Below, one piece after another: positions 17,904 through 26,380 of a DNA stretch of 43,271 nucleotides. The stretch's first letter is position 1, and each line of letters opens with the position of its first letter. The position numbers and the translations under genes are program-made. The stretch comes from a virus. The stretch covers positions 1-43,271 of IMG/VR virus record IMGVR_UViG_3300025141_000210; one strand, given 5' to 3'. The notes beneath the pieces are model-generated. The model did not search any database and was not told where the DNA came from. It saw nothing but the letters and a program-made list of their open reading frames with translations.

Positions 17904-18872
17904 GTGAGTAATATTAATACTACCCATGAGAAGGTTACCTTCTTAAAGGGGATATTCGGTTCCGGCCGATTAATGAACGATGGCATCAATTTCCACGTGA
18001 AGTGCCCGAGTTGTGGCAAAGGAAATAAAAAGAAGTTTGTAATCAGGTTAGACAACGATCTTTGCCACTGCTTTGTCTGCGGTCTCAAGTCTAAAAATTT
18101 AATTCCTGTTCTTAAGAAATTTGGGTCAACTGAAGACCTTCAAAGGTATGTAGCAGAATTTTTCGATGGCGTGATGGCGTCAGGAGAGATTGAAGCAGAT
18201 CAAGAAATCCTCCGGCTCCCAGAGAAGTTTAAGCTTCTAGTTTCATGTTTAGGAACAGATGATCCTGATATTAAAGCTGTGATAAACTATGTTTTTTCAA
18301 GAGGGCTTACAATACGTGACTTATGGTATTTTAAAATTGGTGTTACTACAGTAGGTGCTGACAGAAGGAGAGCTATAATTCCGTCTTTCGATGAAGAGGG
18401 AAAGCTAAATTTTTATACTGGGCGCGATATCGACGGCGATAGATTCCCTAGATATCTAAACTCCGCTGTTGATAAAAAAGAAATTATATTTAATGAGATT
18501 AACATAGACTGGAAGCAAGAACTAACACTTGTTGAGGGTCCATTTGATCTTATAAGGTGCAATAACAATGCAACATGCTTATTAGGCTCAAGCATGGCCA
18601 GAGACTCTCTGCTATTCACTAAGATAGTAGCGAATAAGACACCCATAGTTTTAGCGTTAGATTCAGATATGAAATCAAAGATGATGAATTTAGCTAAAAA
18701 ACTTAATGAGTTTGACATAGAAGTAAGAATTTTGAACACATCTGGCTTTGAAGATGTGGGAGAAATGCCCAGGAAAGAATTCTTAAAAAGGAAAACAGCA
18801 GCACTTTCTTGGCAACCTTTAGACAATTTAAGATTTAAAATATCCAATTTGTCTACAGGCAGTATGATTTAA
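17904..18872 (+). CDS. DNA primase (zinc finger plus Toprim), DnaG-type
   Basis: 322 residues. The N-terminal zinc ribbon is CPSC (C34, C37) with CHCFVC (C54, C56, C59). The Toprim domain is visible as TLVEGPFDLIRC (E211, D215) and VLALDSDMK (D253, D255), followed by DVGEM at ~284-288. These acids bind the metal needed for RNA primer synthesis. There is no helicase domain after Toprim, so it is a stand-alone primase that would need a separate helicase, not seen here. The start is GTG with no convincing ribosome site; the next in-frame ATG (residue 24) would cut close to the zinc finger, so GTG is preferred. It sits between the resolvase and the nuclease-ATPase gene. Confidence 0.83.
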   Translation: MSNINTTHEKVTFLKGIFGSGRLMNDGINFHVKCPSCGKGNKKKFVIRLDNDLCHCFVCGLKSKNLIPVLKKFGSTEDLQRYVAEFFDGVMASGEIEADQEILRLPEKFKLLVSCLGTDDPDIKAVINYVFSRGLTIRDLWYFKIGVTTVGADRRRAIIPSFDEEGKLNFYTGRDIDGDRFPRYLNSAVDKKEIIFNEINIDWKQELTLVEGPFDLIRCNNNATCLLGSSMARDSLLFTKIVANKTPIVLALDSDMKSKMMNLAKKLNEFDIEVRILNTSGFEDVGEMPRKEFLKRKTAALSWQPLDNLRFKISNLSTGSMI

Positions 18873-18884
18873 TAGGAAATTTTT

Positions 18885-21800
18885 ATGAGTATTAGAATTG
18901 CCCATATCGGCGATGTACATTATCGTAGTCTATCTAGGCATAGCGAGTACCGACAAGTATTTGAAGAGTTCTGTCGCAAGACAAAGGAACTTGAAGTGGA
19001 CGCCATTTATGTTGGCGGCGACATTTATCACACTAAGACGCAGGGGATCTCACCTGAAGTTATTGATGAAATGTCCTGGTTTTTTAATTCACTTGCTGAA
19101 GTCGCACCCACACATGTAATCTTAGGAAACCACGATGGAAATTTAGTAAATTCAGATCGACAAGATGCAATTACACCTATCGTCAATGCCCTAAACAATC
19201 CCAACGTCTACCTTTATAAAAAGTCTGGGACATATCCCGTTGGCGTTCCTGGGTTTAACTGGTGTGTCTTTTCCTGCTTTGATGAAGAAGGTTGGGAAAA
19301 TGTAAAGCCAGTCGAGGGTGATATCAATATTGCTCTTTATCACGGCTGTGTTGTCGGTTCTACAACTGATCAAAACTGGGAGCTCGATGGAGAAATAGGA
19401 TTAGACTACTTTGATGATTATGAATTTGTTATGCTTGCAGATATTCATAAGTTTCAATTCTTAAATGAGAAGAAAACCGCTGCATATTCAGGCTCTACAA
19501 TTCAGCAGAACTACGGAGAAGATCCCAACAAAGGATTCCTAGTTTGGGACATTAGGTCTAAAGATGATTTTGATGTCAAGTTTCATAGACTCCCAAACCC
19601 ACACCCATTTGTAACGATTGACTGGGCAGGAAACGTTCCAAACACCATCAGCGAAGCTAAGAAGCACAAAGCAGGCTGCCGCTTTAGAATAAGAACGACT
19701 GAGACAATCCCGCAAATTGAAATAAAGCAGTTTCACAATGAATTAAAGATCCAGTTAAGCCCAAAAGAAGTTGTGTGGAAATTTGATCAAGACCCTGATG
19801 AGACTAATGTCATTGACAACGACAGTAATCTTGTAAAAGAAGACCTGCGAGATCCTAAGATTCAAACTCAAATACTGAAGGATTATGTTTTTGATGGTAA
19901 GTTCAATGAAGACGAGTGGGAAGATATTGAAAAGCTGGTTAACAGGTATATCACTCTGGCTACACAAAACGAAGATGTAACTAGACATACTAAATGGTCG
20001 ATTAAATCCCTAGAATTTGATAATGCATTTTCTTACGGCAAGAATAATAAAATAGACTTTACAAAGCTTAATGGCATCACAGGAATTTTAGGAAGAAATA
20101 GAGCTGGTAAATCTTCTATTGTGGGAACTATGGTCTACACTTTGTTCAACGGAACTGATAGAGGATCTATTAAGAATCTTCATGTAATCAATTCCAGGAA
20201 AGGCCATTGCAAGTCTAAGATGCTTGTAAAGATAGGAAACTCAGATCACTTGATTGAAAGACAGTCAGTAAGATATGAGGACAAAAAAGGAAAACAGTCT
20301 GCTGTTACCACACTTAATTTTCAAAAAGTAGATTCTGAAGGTAATGTAATCCAGGATCTAAATGGTGAGCAAAGAACTCAAACAGAAAAAGTAGTTAGAA
20401 AGATGCTGGGCTCAGCTGACGATTTCCTTTTGACATCTCTTGCAACGCAAGGAAATATGAATGCGTTTATCAATCAAGGATCTTCACATAGAAAATATGT
20501 ACTCTCTAAGTTTCTTGATTTAGATATCTTTGAAAAGATGTCAACTTTGGTAAAATATGACTCTTCTGAAATAAAAGGTAAGCTATCTTCGTATCCCGAA
20601 AGAGATTGGAATGCTGCAATTGTTGCTCTTCGAGGAAAGAAAAAGGAACATGACGCAGAGATGTCAGATCTTGAAAGTGAGCTGATCGATCTTCGAGAAG
20701 AAGCACAAAAAACCCAGGCAGAATTATCGGGCTTCTCTGAAGAGGATTTAGTTTCTGAGAAAGAGATTGAAGACCAAAAAGATGAAGTCAATAGACTTGA
20801 GGAAAAGTATAGTGAGATTCAAGTTAGACTACAAGCCTGCAACAATAGAATCGATGCAATCCAAGAGAGGACGTCTAAGATAGAAGACGTAAAGAAGAAG
20901 TTTCCGATTAACGATCTGAGGCACCGACGTGAAGTTTATCAAGATCTAGAAAGACAATTGTCCTCGCTTTCCCACCAACATGAGCTATCGAAACAAAGCC
21001 TTGAAAGTAAAAAGAAGCTAGCTAAAAAGCTTAAACCTTGCGATTGTTTCGAGCATCTTCCAAGCTGCAAATATGTTAAAGAGTCGCAAAAGACCAACAA
21101 AGTAGTCGAAGAACAAAAAGAGATTACTGATGGCTTTTCTAAAGACCTCCGGGCAATGAAAAGATCTTTCAAAAAGCTCGAATCAGAAAATTTAGAAGAA
21201 AAAATAGAGAAGTACGAAACTTTAATCAATAAGCTTACAAGATTTACAGTAGATCTCTCTAAGCGTGAAAGCGAAAGAGAAGTTTTGTCTCGCGATCATC
21301 GAGATGTTTCTGAAGAATTAGAAAAATCTATGAGGCAACTCGCAGACATGCAGTTACGAGCAGAAACCTCAGATGTCTCTGATGTAACACGTCAACTTAA
21401 TGAAAAGTTTAAGGAGATGAAAGCTGAGGTCCAGCAAAAGGATGCAAGAAGAATATCGCTAGCTGAGCTTAAAGGAAATATTGATAGTCAAATCAAAAAA
21501 CTTCAAACTGAGCGAGATGAGTATACTAAGCTCAAGAGAATCTGGAAGATATATGACTTTTTAATGAAGGCATGGTCTAAAAAAGGTGTCCCGACGCAAA
21601 TTATAAGATCTCAGCTTCCTGCTATTAACAAAGAGATTGAAAAGATTTTAAATGGTGCTGTAAACTTTACTGTTAAGCTAGAAACAGATCCCGAATCTAA
21701 TTCAGCAGAGATTTACCTTGACTATGGCGACAGCCGAAGAATTATTGAGCTAGCGTCTGGAATGGAAAAGATGATATCATCCCTAGCAATTAGAGTTGCT

Positions 21801-22028
21801 CTTCTTAATATTTCTTCCTTGCCAAAAACAGATATGCTTATTATTGATGAAGGGTTCGGGAGTTTAGATGAGGCCCAGGTGGCAGCCTGCAACAGCCTAC
21901 TTGTCTCGCTTAAGAAATGGTTTAAGAATATTTTAGTTATAACGCATGTTGATTCAGTCAAGGATGTTGTTGACAACACTCTTGAGATTGAACTAAAAGG
22001 AATGGATTCACACGTTATTCATGTCTAA
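18885..22028 (+). CDS. Fused Mre11-Rad50 (SbcD-SbcC; T4 gp47-gp46) recombination nuclease
   Basis: 1047 residues in one open frame. Residues 1-~330 are an Mre11/SbcD phosphoesterase: IGDVH (D10, H12), GGD (D46), GNHD (81-84), LYHG (H153) and DIH (D186, H188) are the metal ligands. From ~370 the chain is Rad50/SbcC: Walker A GRNRAGKSS (403-411), Q-loop TQGN (521-524), a long Glu/Lys-rich coiled coil (~575-930), signature ELASGMEK (955-962), Walker B MLIIDEG (984-990) and ITHVD. Mid-coil, CDC...C (C719, C721, C728) sits where the zinc hook is expected. In T4 and bacteria these are two genes forming a complex that processes DNA ends. AGGAAA precedes the ATG. Confidence 0.9.
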   Translation: MSIRIAHIGDVHYRSLSRHSEYRQVFEEFCRKTKELEVDAIYVGGDIYHTKTQGISPEVIDEMSWFFNSLAEVAPTHVILGNHDGNLVNSDRQDAITPIVNALNNPNVYLYKKSGTYPVGVPGFNWCVFSCFDEEGWENVKPVEGDINIALYHGCVVGSTTDQNWELDGEIGLDYFDDYEFVMLADIHKFQFLNEKKTAAYSGSTIQQNYGEDPNKGFLVWDIRSKDDFDVKFHRLPNPHPFVTIDWAGNVPNTISEAKKHKAGCRFRIRTTETIPQIEIKQFHNELKIQLSPKEVVWKFDQDPDETNVIDNDSNLVKEDLRDPKIQTQILKDYVFDGKFNEDEWEDIEKLVNRYITLATQNEDVTRHTKWSIKSLEFDNAFSYGKNNKIDFTKLNGITGILGRNRAGKSSIVGTMVYTLFNGTDRGSIKNLHVINSRKGHCKSKMLVKIGNSDHLIERQSVRYEDKKGKQSAVTTLNFQKVDSEGNVIQDLNGEQRTQTEKVVRKMLGSADDFLLTSLATQGNMNAFINQGSSHRKYVLSKFLDLDIFEKMSTLVKYDSSEIKGKLSSYPERDWNAAIVALRGKKKEHDAEMSDLESELIDLREEAQKTQAELSGFSEEDLVSEKEIEDQKDEVNRLEEKYSEIQVRLQACNNRIDAIQERTSKIEDVKKKFPINDLRHRREVYQDLERQLSSLSHQHELSKQSLESKKKLAKKLKPCDCFEHLPSCKYVKESQKTNKVVEEQKEITDGFSKDLRAMKRSFKKLESENLEEKIEKYETLINKLTRFTVDLSKRESEREVLSRDHRDVSEELEKSMRQLADMQLRAETSDVSDVTRQLNEKFKEMKAEVQQKDARRISLAELKGNIDSQIKKLQTERDEYTKLKRIWKIYDFLMKAWSKKGVPTQIIRSQLPAINKEIEKILNGAVNFTVKLETDPESNSAEIYLDYGDSRRIIELASGMEKMISSLAIRVALLNISSLPKTDMLIIDEGFGSLDEAQVAACNSLLVSLKKWFKNILVITHVDSVKDVVDNTLEIELKGMDSHVIHV

Positions 22029-22302
22029 AATAATAAAAAAATTTGATGAAGGCTTTACTTTAATTAAAGATGAGATTGAGAATGACATTCCTCTTACGTG
22101 TCCTGTTTGTGAGTATTTTATTAGAACTGATCAGGATGTTTTTTACTACTCACAGCATAAGTGTTGTTTTGAATGCGCTGTTAAGTGGGCTGAAGGTTCA
22201 AACCGAATAAAGTGGAAAGAAGGCTGGCGCCCGGATTCAAGTATAATCGAAGAAGAGAAAAAAATAAGGCGTAAATTGGTTACGCCGATAAGGTTTACTT
22301 GA
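22021..22302 (+). CDS. Small zinc-finger protein
   Basis: 93 residues. CPVC (residues ~28-31) and a second pair in KCCFEC (~48-53) form a plausible four-Cys zinc site, followed by WAEGSNRIKWKEGW and a basic tail (KKIRRKLVTPIRF). The ATG lies 8 bp inside the 3' end of the Mre11-Rad50 gene, indicating coupled translation and perhaps a linked role. It is too short for a known enzyme. A DNA- or protein-binding accessory factor is plausible but unproven. Confidence 0.6.
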   Translation: MSKIIKKFDEGFTLIKDEIENDIPLTCPVCEYFIRTDQDVFYYSQHKCCFECAVKWAEGSNRIKWKEGWRPDSSIIEEEKKIRRKLVTPIRFT

Positions 22303-22317
22303 TACAGTATATTTATA
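22300..22317 (+). promoter_or_regulatory. Possible regulatory element before the 22342 gene
   Basis: TGATACAGTAT (22300-22310) runs into TATATTTATA (22308-22317), an AT-rich element in the 39-bp gap between the zinc-finger gene and the next gene. TGATACAGTAT is identical, 11 of 11 bases, to 3112-3122. It could be a promoter or operator at the entrance to the packaging and head operon. No functional evidence. Confidence 0.25.
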
Positions 22318-22341
22318 TGTGAGTTTATGCGGAGTTATACT

Positions 22342-22773
22342 ATGATTTCTTTTGAAGATGTTAACGTTCTAGGACAATTGATTGAGACTACATGGGGCCA
22401 GTCTTCTACTGGTTCCAAGAAGTACAAAGTGCCAGCTGGCCGATCTATTAAGTCAAACATATTTTCGGGTGAAGAAGATGAGACCCGACTTATGGTTAAG
22501 TTTGTAACCATTGTCAATCTTCACGGCCACGAAACCATGTTAGCGAACCCCAACCACCCAGGTGCCAAAGCTGTTAAAGAAGAATCGCTTAAGCTCACCA
22601 AGGATTACGTAGACAATTTAAAGAAAGAGTTTAAGGAAGCCACAGGTAAAACCTTGACTCTCAAAGAGGCATGCCCTTCTACAGATAGCATTGAGTTAAT
22701 TAACTATAATATTTTCAATCCTAACAGAACTGTTTACTATAGAAGGAATTCAATTTTCTCTATAAAGGCCTAA
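22342..22773 (+). CDS. Unknown protein immediately upstream of terminase
   Basis: 143 residues from ATG 22342, chosen because GGAG (22331-22334) lies 7 nt before it; an in-frame ATG at 22327 would have no ribosome site. The sequence begins MISFEDVNVLGQLIETTWGQ and ends YYRRNSIFSIKA. It has a central helix (VKEESLKLTKDYVDNLKKEF) flanked by beta-like stretches. Position directly before the large terminase could suggest a small terminase subunit, but I see neither the coiled-coil ring pattern nor an HTH of known small terminases. A virion or packaging accessory protein is the safer description. Confidence 0.5.
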   Translation: MISFEDVNVLGQLIETTWGQSSTGSKKYKVPAGRSIKSNIFSGEEDETRLMVKFVTIVNLHGHETMLANPNHPGAKAVKEESLKLTKDYVDNLKKEFKEATGKTLTLKEACPSTDSIELINYNIFNPNRTVYYRRNSIFSIKA

Positions 22774-22774
22774 A

Positions 22775-24373
22775 ATGGCTATTGTTAATAAGCAAAAACA
22801 AGTAAAAGAAATTATTAGATGTGGCAAAGACCCCATCTATTTCATGAAAAAGTACGTAAAGATCCAGCATCCAACTCGGGGTCTGATTTCTTTTGACACG
22901 TACCCATTTCAAGAAGATTGCGTGGGACACTTTGAAGAGAATAGATTTAATGTAATCTTAAAATCACGCCAGCTAGGGCTTTCCACCCTTACAGCTTCAT
23001 ATGCCCTGTGGATGGGAATATTCCAGAGAGATAAAAATATTCTAGTCATCGCAACCAAGCTCGGTGTTGCAATGAACTTTATCCGAAAAGTAAAGACCAT
23101 GCTTCGCTCTCTCCCGAAGTGGCTTGTTTTACCAGAAGTCGTTGCGGATAATAAGCAGACAATAGAATTCAGTCATGGCTCAATAATTAAAGCAATCCCC
23201 ACGTCAGATGATGCGGGTAGATCAGAAGCACTTTCACTTTTAATTGTGGATGAGGCAGCATTTGTTAAGAATTTTGATATGCTGTGGATGGGTCTGTACC
23301 CTACACTATCTACTGGGGGGCGAGCAATCGTATTGTCAACCCCAAATGGAGTTGGCGGTCAATACTATAAGCTTTATACCGACGGTGTACAGGGTGAGAA
23401 TGAGTTCTTTCCAATTAATTTACCCTGGGATGTTCATCCTGAGCATGATCAAGAGTGGTTTGACAAAGAAACTCGTAATATGTCAAAGCGCCAAATTGCC
23501 CAAGAGCTTTTATGCGATTTCGTGGCATCAGGAGAGACGTTTCTTACAAACGATCATTTAGAGTGGATTAGAGAGATTATCAAAGATCCGAGGGAAAGAC
23601 AGCACGAAGATAGAAATCTATGGGTCTGGGAGTATCCGCTAACAGGCCACAACTATATTGTTTCTGCGGATGTCGCCCGAGGCGACTCAAAGGATTATTC
23701 AACCTGCCACGTCATCGACATTGATGTCGGTGAAATAGTTGCAGAATATAGGGGTAAAATCCCACCTGACCGGTTCGGTGAACTCTTAGACAGTCTGGGA
23801 AGGCGATATAATAATGCGCTCCTCGCCCCCGAGAACAATACTTTTGGGTATACGACAGTTATGAAGCTAAAAGAATTGCAGTATCCAAACGTGTACTACG
23901 CTAAAAACAAAGCAGTTTATTTAGCTAACTACTCACCTGAAAGAAATGATCAAGTAGGTGGATTTAGCACGCAAGGTCAATCAAGAATCCAGATTCTTTC
24001 AAAGCTTGAAGAAAACATTAGGAATAAATCTTTAAAAATATATTCTTCAAGACTTTACGAAGAGCTTAAGTCTTTTGTTTGGAAAGGTCAAAAAGCCCAG
24101 GCAATGAAAGGGCATAATGATGATCTTGTCATGAGTCTTGCAATTGGTGCGTGGCTATTTGATGGATCTAATGGCGGCTCTTCTGCAAACTCTGATCTCA
24201 ACAATGCTATGATCGCAGGAATGTCTATGTCCTCACGAGACAAAGATGACATTGTCCACTCACCTTCTAAAAGAATGCCCCAAAACCCTTTCGCACCCAT
24301 AAAACAAGAACAGTGGGAAAGAGGAAAAAAATCCAATGATAAGAAAAAGGATTATGGCTGGTTATTAGATTGA
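22775..24373 (+). CDS. terL: Terminase large subunit (T4 gp17-like)
   Basis: 532 residues, close to T4 gp17. ATPase domain: LKSRQLGLST (62-71) is a non-canonical Walker A in which the Lys precedes the loop; LLIVDEAAF (155-163) is Walker B with catalytic E160; STP (188-190) is the coupling motif. Nuclease domain (RNase H fold): SADVARGDS with D299, APENN with E353, and HNDD with D449/D450. The enzyme cuts concatemeric DNA and pumps it through the portal using ATP. The ATG follows the stop of the preceding gene by one base. The portal gene follows after a 93-bp gap with a possible late promoter. Confidence 0.95.
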   Translation: MAIVNKQKQVKEIIRCGKDPIYFMKKYVKIQHPTRGLISFDTYPFQEDCVGHFEENRFNVILKSRQLGLSTLTASYALWMGIFQRDKNILVIATKLGVAMNFIRKVKTMLRSLPKWLVLPEVVADNKQTIEFSHGSIIKAIPTSDDAGRSEALSLLIVDEAAFVKNFDMLWMGLYPTLSTGGRAIVLSTPNGVGGQYYKLYTDGVQGENEFFPINLPWDVHPEHDQEWFDKETRNMSKRQIAQELLCDFVASGETFLTNDHLEWIREIIKDPRERQHEDRNLWVWEYPLTGHNYIVSADVARGDSKDYSTCHVIDIDVGEIVAEYRGKIPPDRFGELLDSLGRRYNNALLAPENNTFGYTTVMKLKELQYPNVYYAKNKAVYLANYSPERNDQVGGFSTQGQSRIQILSKLEENIRNKSLKIYSSRLYEELKSFVWKGQKAQAMKGHNDDLVMSLAIGAWLFDGSNGGSSANSDLNNAMIAGMSMSSRDKDDIVHSPSKRMPQNPFAPIKQEQWERGKKSNDKKKDYGWLLD

Positions 24374-24389
24374 ATTATTTACTGCAGAT

Positions 24390-24403
24390 GATAAATACTG
24401 TAT
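24390..24403 (+). promoter_or_regulatory. Candidate T4-type late promoter before portal gene
   Basis: GATAAATACTG (24390-24400) matches most of the T4 late -10 consensus TATAAATACT and lies about 65 bp before the portal ATG, inside the only sizeable gap in this stretch. It overlaps ATACTGTAT (24395-24403), the complementary form of the palindrome seen at 3114 and 22302. A late sigma factor for this phage is not known from the window. Confidence 0.38.
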
Positions 24404-24466
24404 GTTATGGATAGTTATTGACAGCGCTAATTCAAAAGTGCTCTCTACCCGAATGTAGGAGCTTCG

Positions 24467-26380
24467 ATGGCAGACGAACCAAGTTTCTTTAATAGACTAA
24501 CGCGACTTTTCAGATCCGGTCCAATAGTAAAAAGAAAAGTAAGGGCTTATAGAGAGCCCACCACTGGAACTGCAATACAACAGTTTCAAAGATCACAAAG
24601 CCATGTTTATGCCAATGCAATAAGCGCGTATGGTATGTATGATCGAATGAGTCGCTATGCAGATTTCCAAGAAATGGAAGCAACTCCTGAGATCGCCTCT
24701 GCTTTAGACATATACTCAGATGAAACAGTTGCACAAGATGAGGTCGGCCAAACACTTCATATCTATTCAGAAAATGAGAAGATTAGAAAGATTCTTGAAG
24801 AGCTTTTCTATGATAATCTTAATATTGATTTTAATTTAAACCCATGGGTCAGAAATCTTTGCAAGTATGGCGATTTCTTCTTGTTTCTTGATATCAGCCC
24901 TGAGTACGGTGTTTTAAGTGCATTTCCTGTTCCTGTAAATGAGATTGAGCGTGAGGAAGGATTTGATCCTGAAGATCCTCTTGCTACAAGATTTAGATGG
25001 GTGACACAGGGAAATAAGATTCTTGAAAATTGGCAAATCGGACACTTTAGGCTTTTAGGGAACGACGCGTTCCTTCCTTATGGTTCCTCCGTGATTGAAC
25101 CCGCACGTAGAATTTGGCGACAATTGATCATGATCGAGGACGCTATGCTTGTTTATAGAGTTATTCGATCCCCTGAACGCAGAGTCTTTAAGATTGATGT
25201 GGGTAACGTTCCGCCTGAAGAGGTAGAAAACTACATGCAACAAGCCAAAGCAGCTCTAAGGTCCAGCCAGGTAATTGATAAGTCCACCGGACGCGTAGAC
25301 ATGAGATATAATCCCCTATCTGTAGATGAAGATTATTTTCTGCCTGTTCGAGGTCAAGGTGACGGAACTGAGATAAATACGCTAGCAGGCGGACAGAACA
25401 CAACAGCTATTGAAGATGTTGAGTACATACAGAAAAAGCTCTTCTCAGCACTCAAGATTCCGAAGGCGTATCTCGGGTATGATGAGAATTTAAGTTCTAA
25501 GGCTACTCTAGCGCAAGAAGATATTAGATTTTCACGGACGATTGGCAAGATCCAAAAAGTCGTGATATCAGAGCTAAATAAGATCGCTGCAATTCACTTA
25601 TTTGCTAACGGTTTTGAAGATGAAGACCTTGTTGATTTTCAATTAAAGCTTTCTAACCCTTCTACAATTGCCCAGCAGCAGAAGCTTGAACTATACAGAT
25701 CAAAGTTTGAAATCGCAGGTCAAGCCCCTGATGGCGTCTTATCAAGAGACTATATTAGAAAGCAGATCCTAGGTTTGACATCTGAGCAGATTAGAAATAT
25801 TGAAAAAGAAAAAGATGCTGACAAGCTTAGGGACTTAGAAGTCGAGGCTATTACTTTGCCAGCTTCTGACGTTGAGTCAGTCGAAGCTGGAGCCGAGTTC
25901 GAGGCAGGTGAAGAAGAAATAATCGGAGACGAAGAAGAAGAAGCTGAGGGCGGTCTTGAAACCAGCAGCGACAAAACAAATCGTGATGATCTCCTTTTAA
26001 CGTCAGACCCAAATCAGCCTCCCGAAGATACAAAAAAACAAAAGATTACCGTTGCAGCATCGTCTCCTGTTAAGGCAAGCTCAAAGGTTCGAAAACCTCG
26101 ATCTAAGCGTGGGGGTGATGGAAGGACAGACCCAGTCCGTGCGCCCTACTCTACAGGATACACAGGACAAGGTAAAGAGCGTCACACTAATAATCGTGTC
26201 TTCGATCGAGAGATCGTAAAAGGATCAGACTTAAAACTCGAAGAACAAGAAAAATATCAAAACAATATGACGGCAACGTTAAAGAAAACATTAAAAAAGC
26301 TTGAAGGCGACCTAGGTAATAATAGGAAAAAATCGTCCCTAATCACTGAAGGAGAGGGTCATACAGATGGCGAGACATAA
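24467..26380 (+). CDS. Portal protein (T4 gp20-like)
   Basis: 637 residues; T4 gp20 is 524. The gp20-type core is clear: YADFQEMEATPEIASALDIY near residues 64-83, NPWVRNLCKYGDFFLFLD near 125-142, the stem-region pattern DAMLVYRVIRSPERRVFKID near 225-244, and KIPKAYLGYDENLSSKATLA near 333-352. It forms the dodecameric ring at one head vertex, nucleates the prohead, and is the channel for DNA and the docking site for terminase and neck. The C-terminal ~160 residues are an acidic then Lys/Ser-rich extension (EEEIIGDEEEEAEGG), probably disordered. TAGGAG precedes the ATG. It overlaps the next gene by 14 bp. Confidence 0.92.
   Translation: MADEPSFFNRLTRLFRSGPIVKRKVRAYREPTTGTAIQQFQRSQSHVYANAISAYGMYDRMSRYADFQEMEATPEIASALDIYSDETVAQDEVGQTLHIYSENEKIRKILEELFYDNLNIDFNLNPWVRNLCKYGDFFLFLDISPEYGVLSAFPVPVNEIEREEGFDPEDPLATRFRWVTQGNKILENWQIGHFRLLGNDAFLPYGSSVIEPARRIWRQLIMIEDAMLVYRVIRSPERRVFKIDVGNVPPEEVENYMQQAKAALRSSQVIDKSTGRVDMRYNPLSVDEDYFLPVRGQGDGTEINTLAGGQNTTAIEDVEYIQKKLFSALKIPKAYLGYDENLSSKATLAQEDIRFSRTIGKIQKVVISELNKIAAIHLFANGFEDEDLVDFQLKLSNPSTIAQQQKLELYRSKFEIAGQAPDGVLSRDYIRKQILGLTSEQIRNIEKEKDADKLRDLEVEAITLPASDVESVEAGAEFEAGEEEIIGDEEEEAEGGLETSSDKTNRDDLLLTSDPNQPPEDTKKQKITVAASSPVKASSKVRKPRSKRGGDGRTDPVRAPYSTGYTGQGKERHTNNRVFDREIVKGSDLKLEEQEKYQNNMTATLKKTLKKLEGDLGNNRKKSSLITEGEGHTDGET

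Noticed and set aside
18413-18847. 144-residue minus-strand open frame inside the primase gene
   Set aside because: It lies wholly opposite the Toprim domain, whose motifs are clear on the plus strand.
22342-22773. Small terminase subunit
   Set aside because: Only the position before the large terminase supports it; no helix-turn-helix or oligomerising coiled coil is visible, so it is left as unknown.
24418-24423. TTGACA as a host-type -35 box before the portal gene
   Set aside because: No acceptable -10 box lies 16-18 bp downstream. The late-type element at 24390 is the better candidate.
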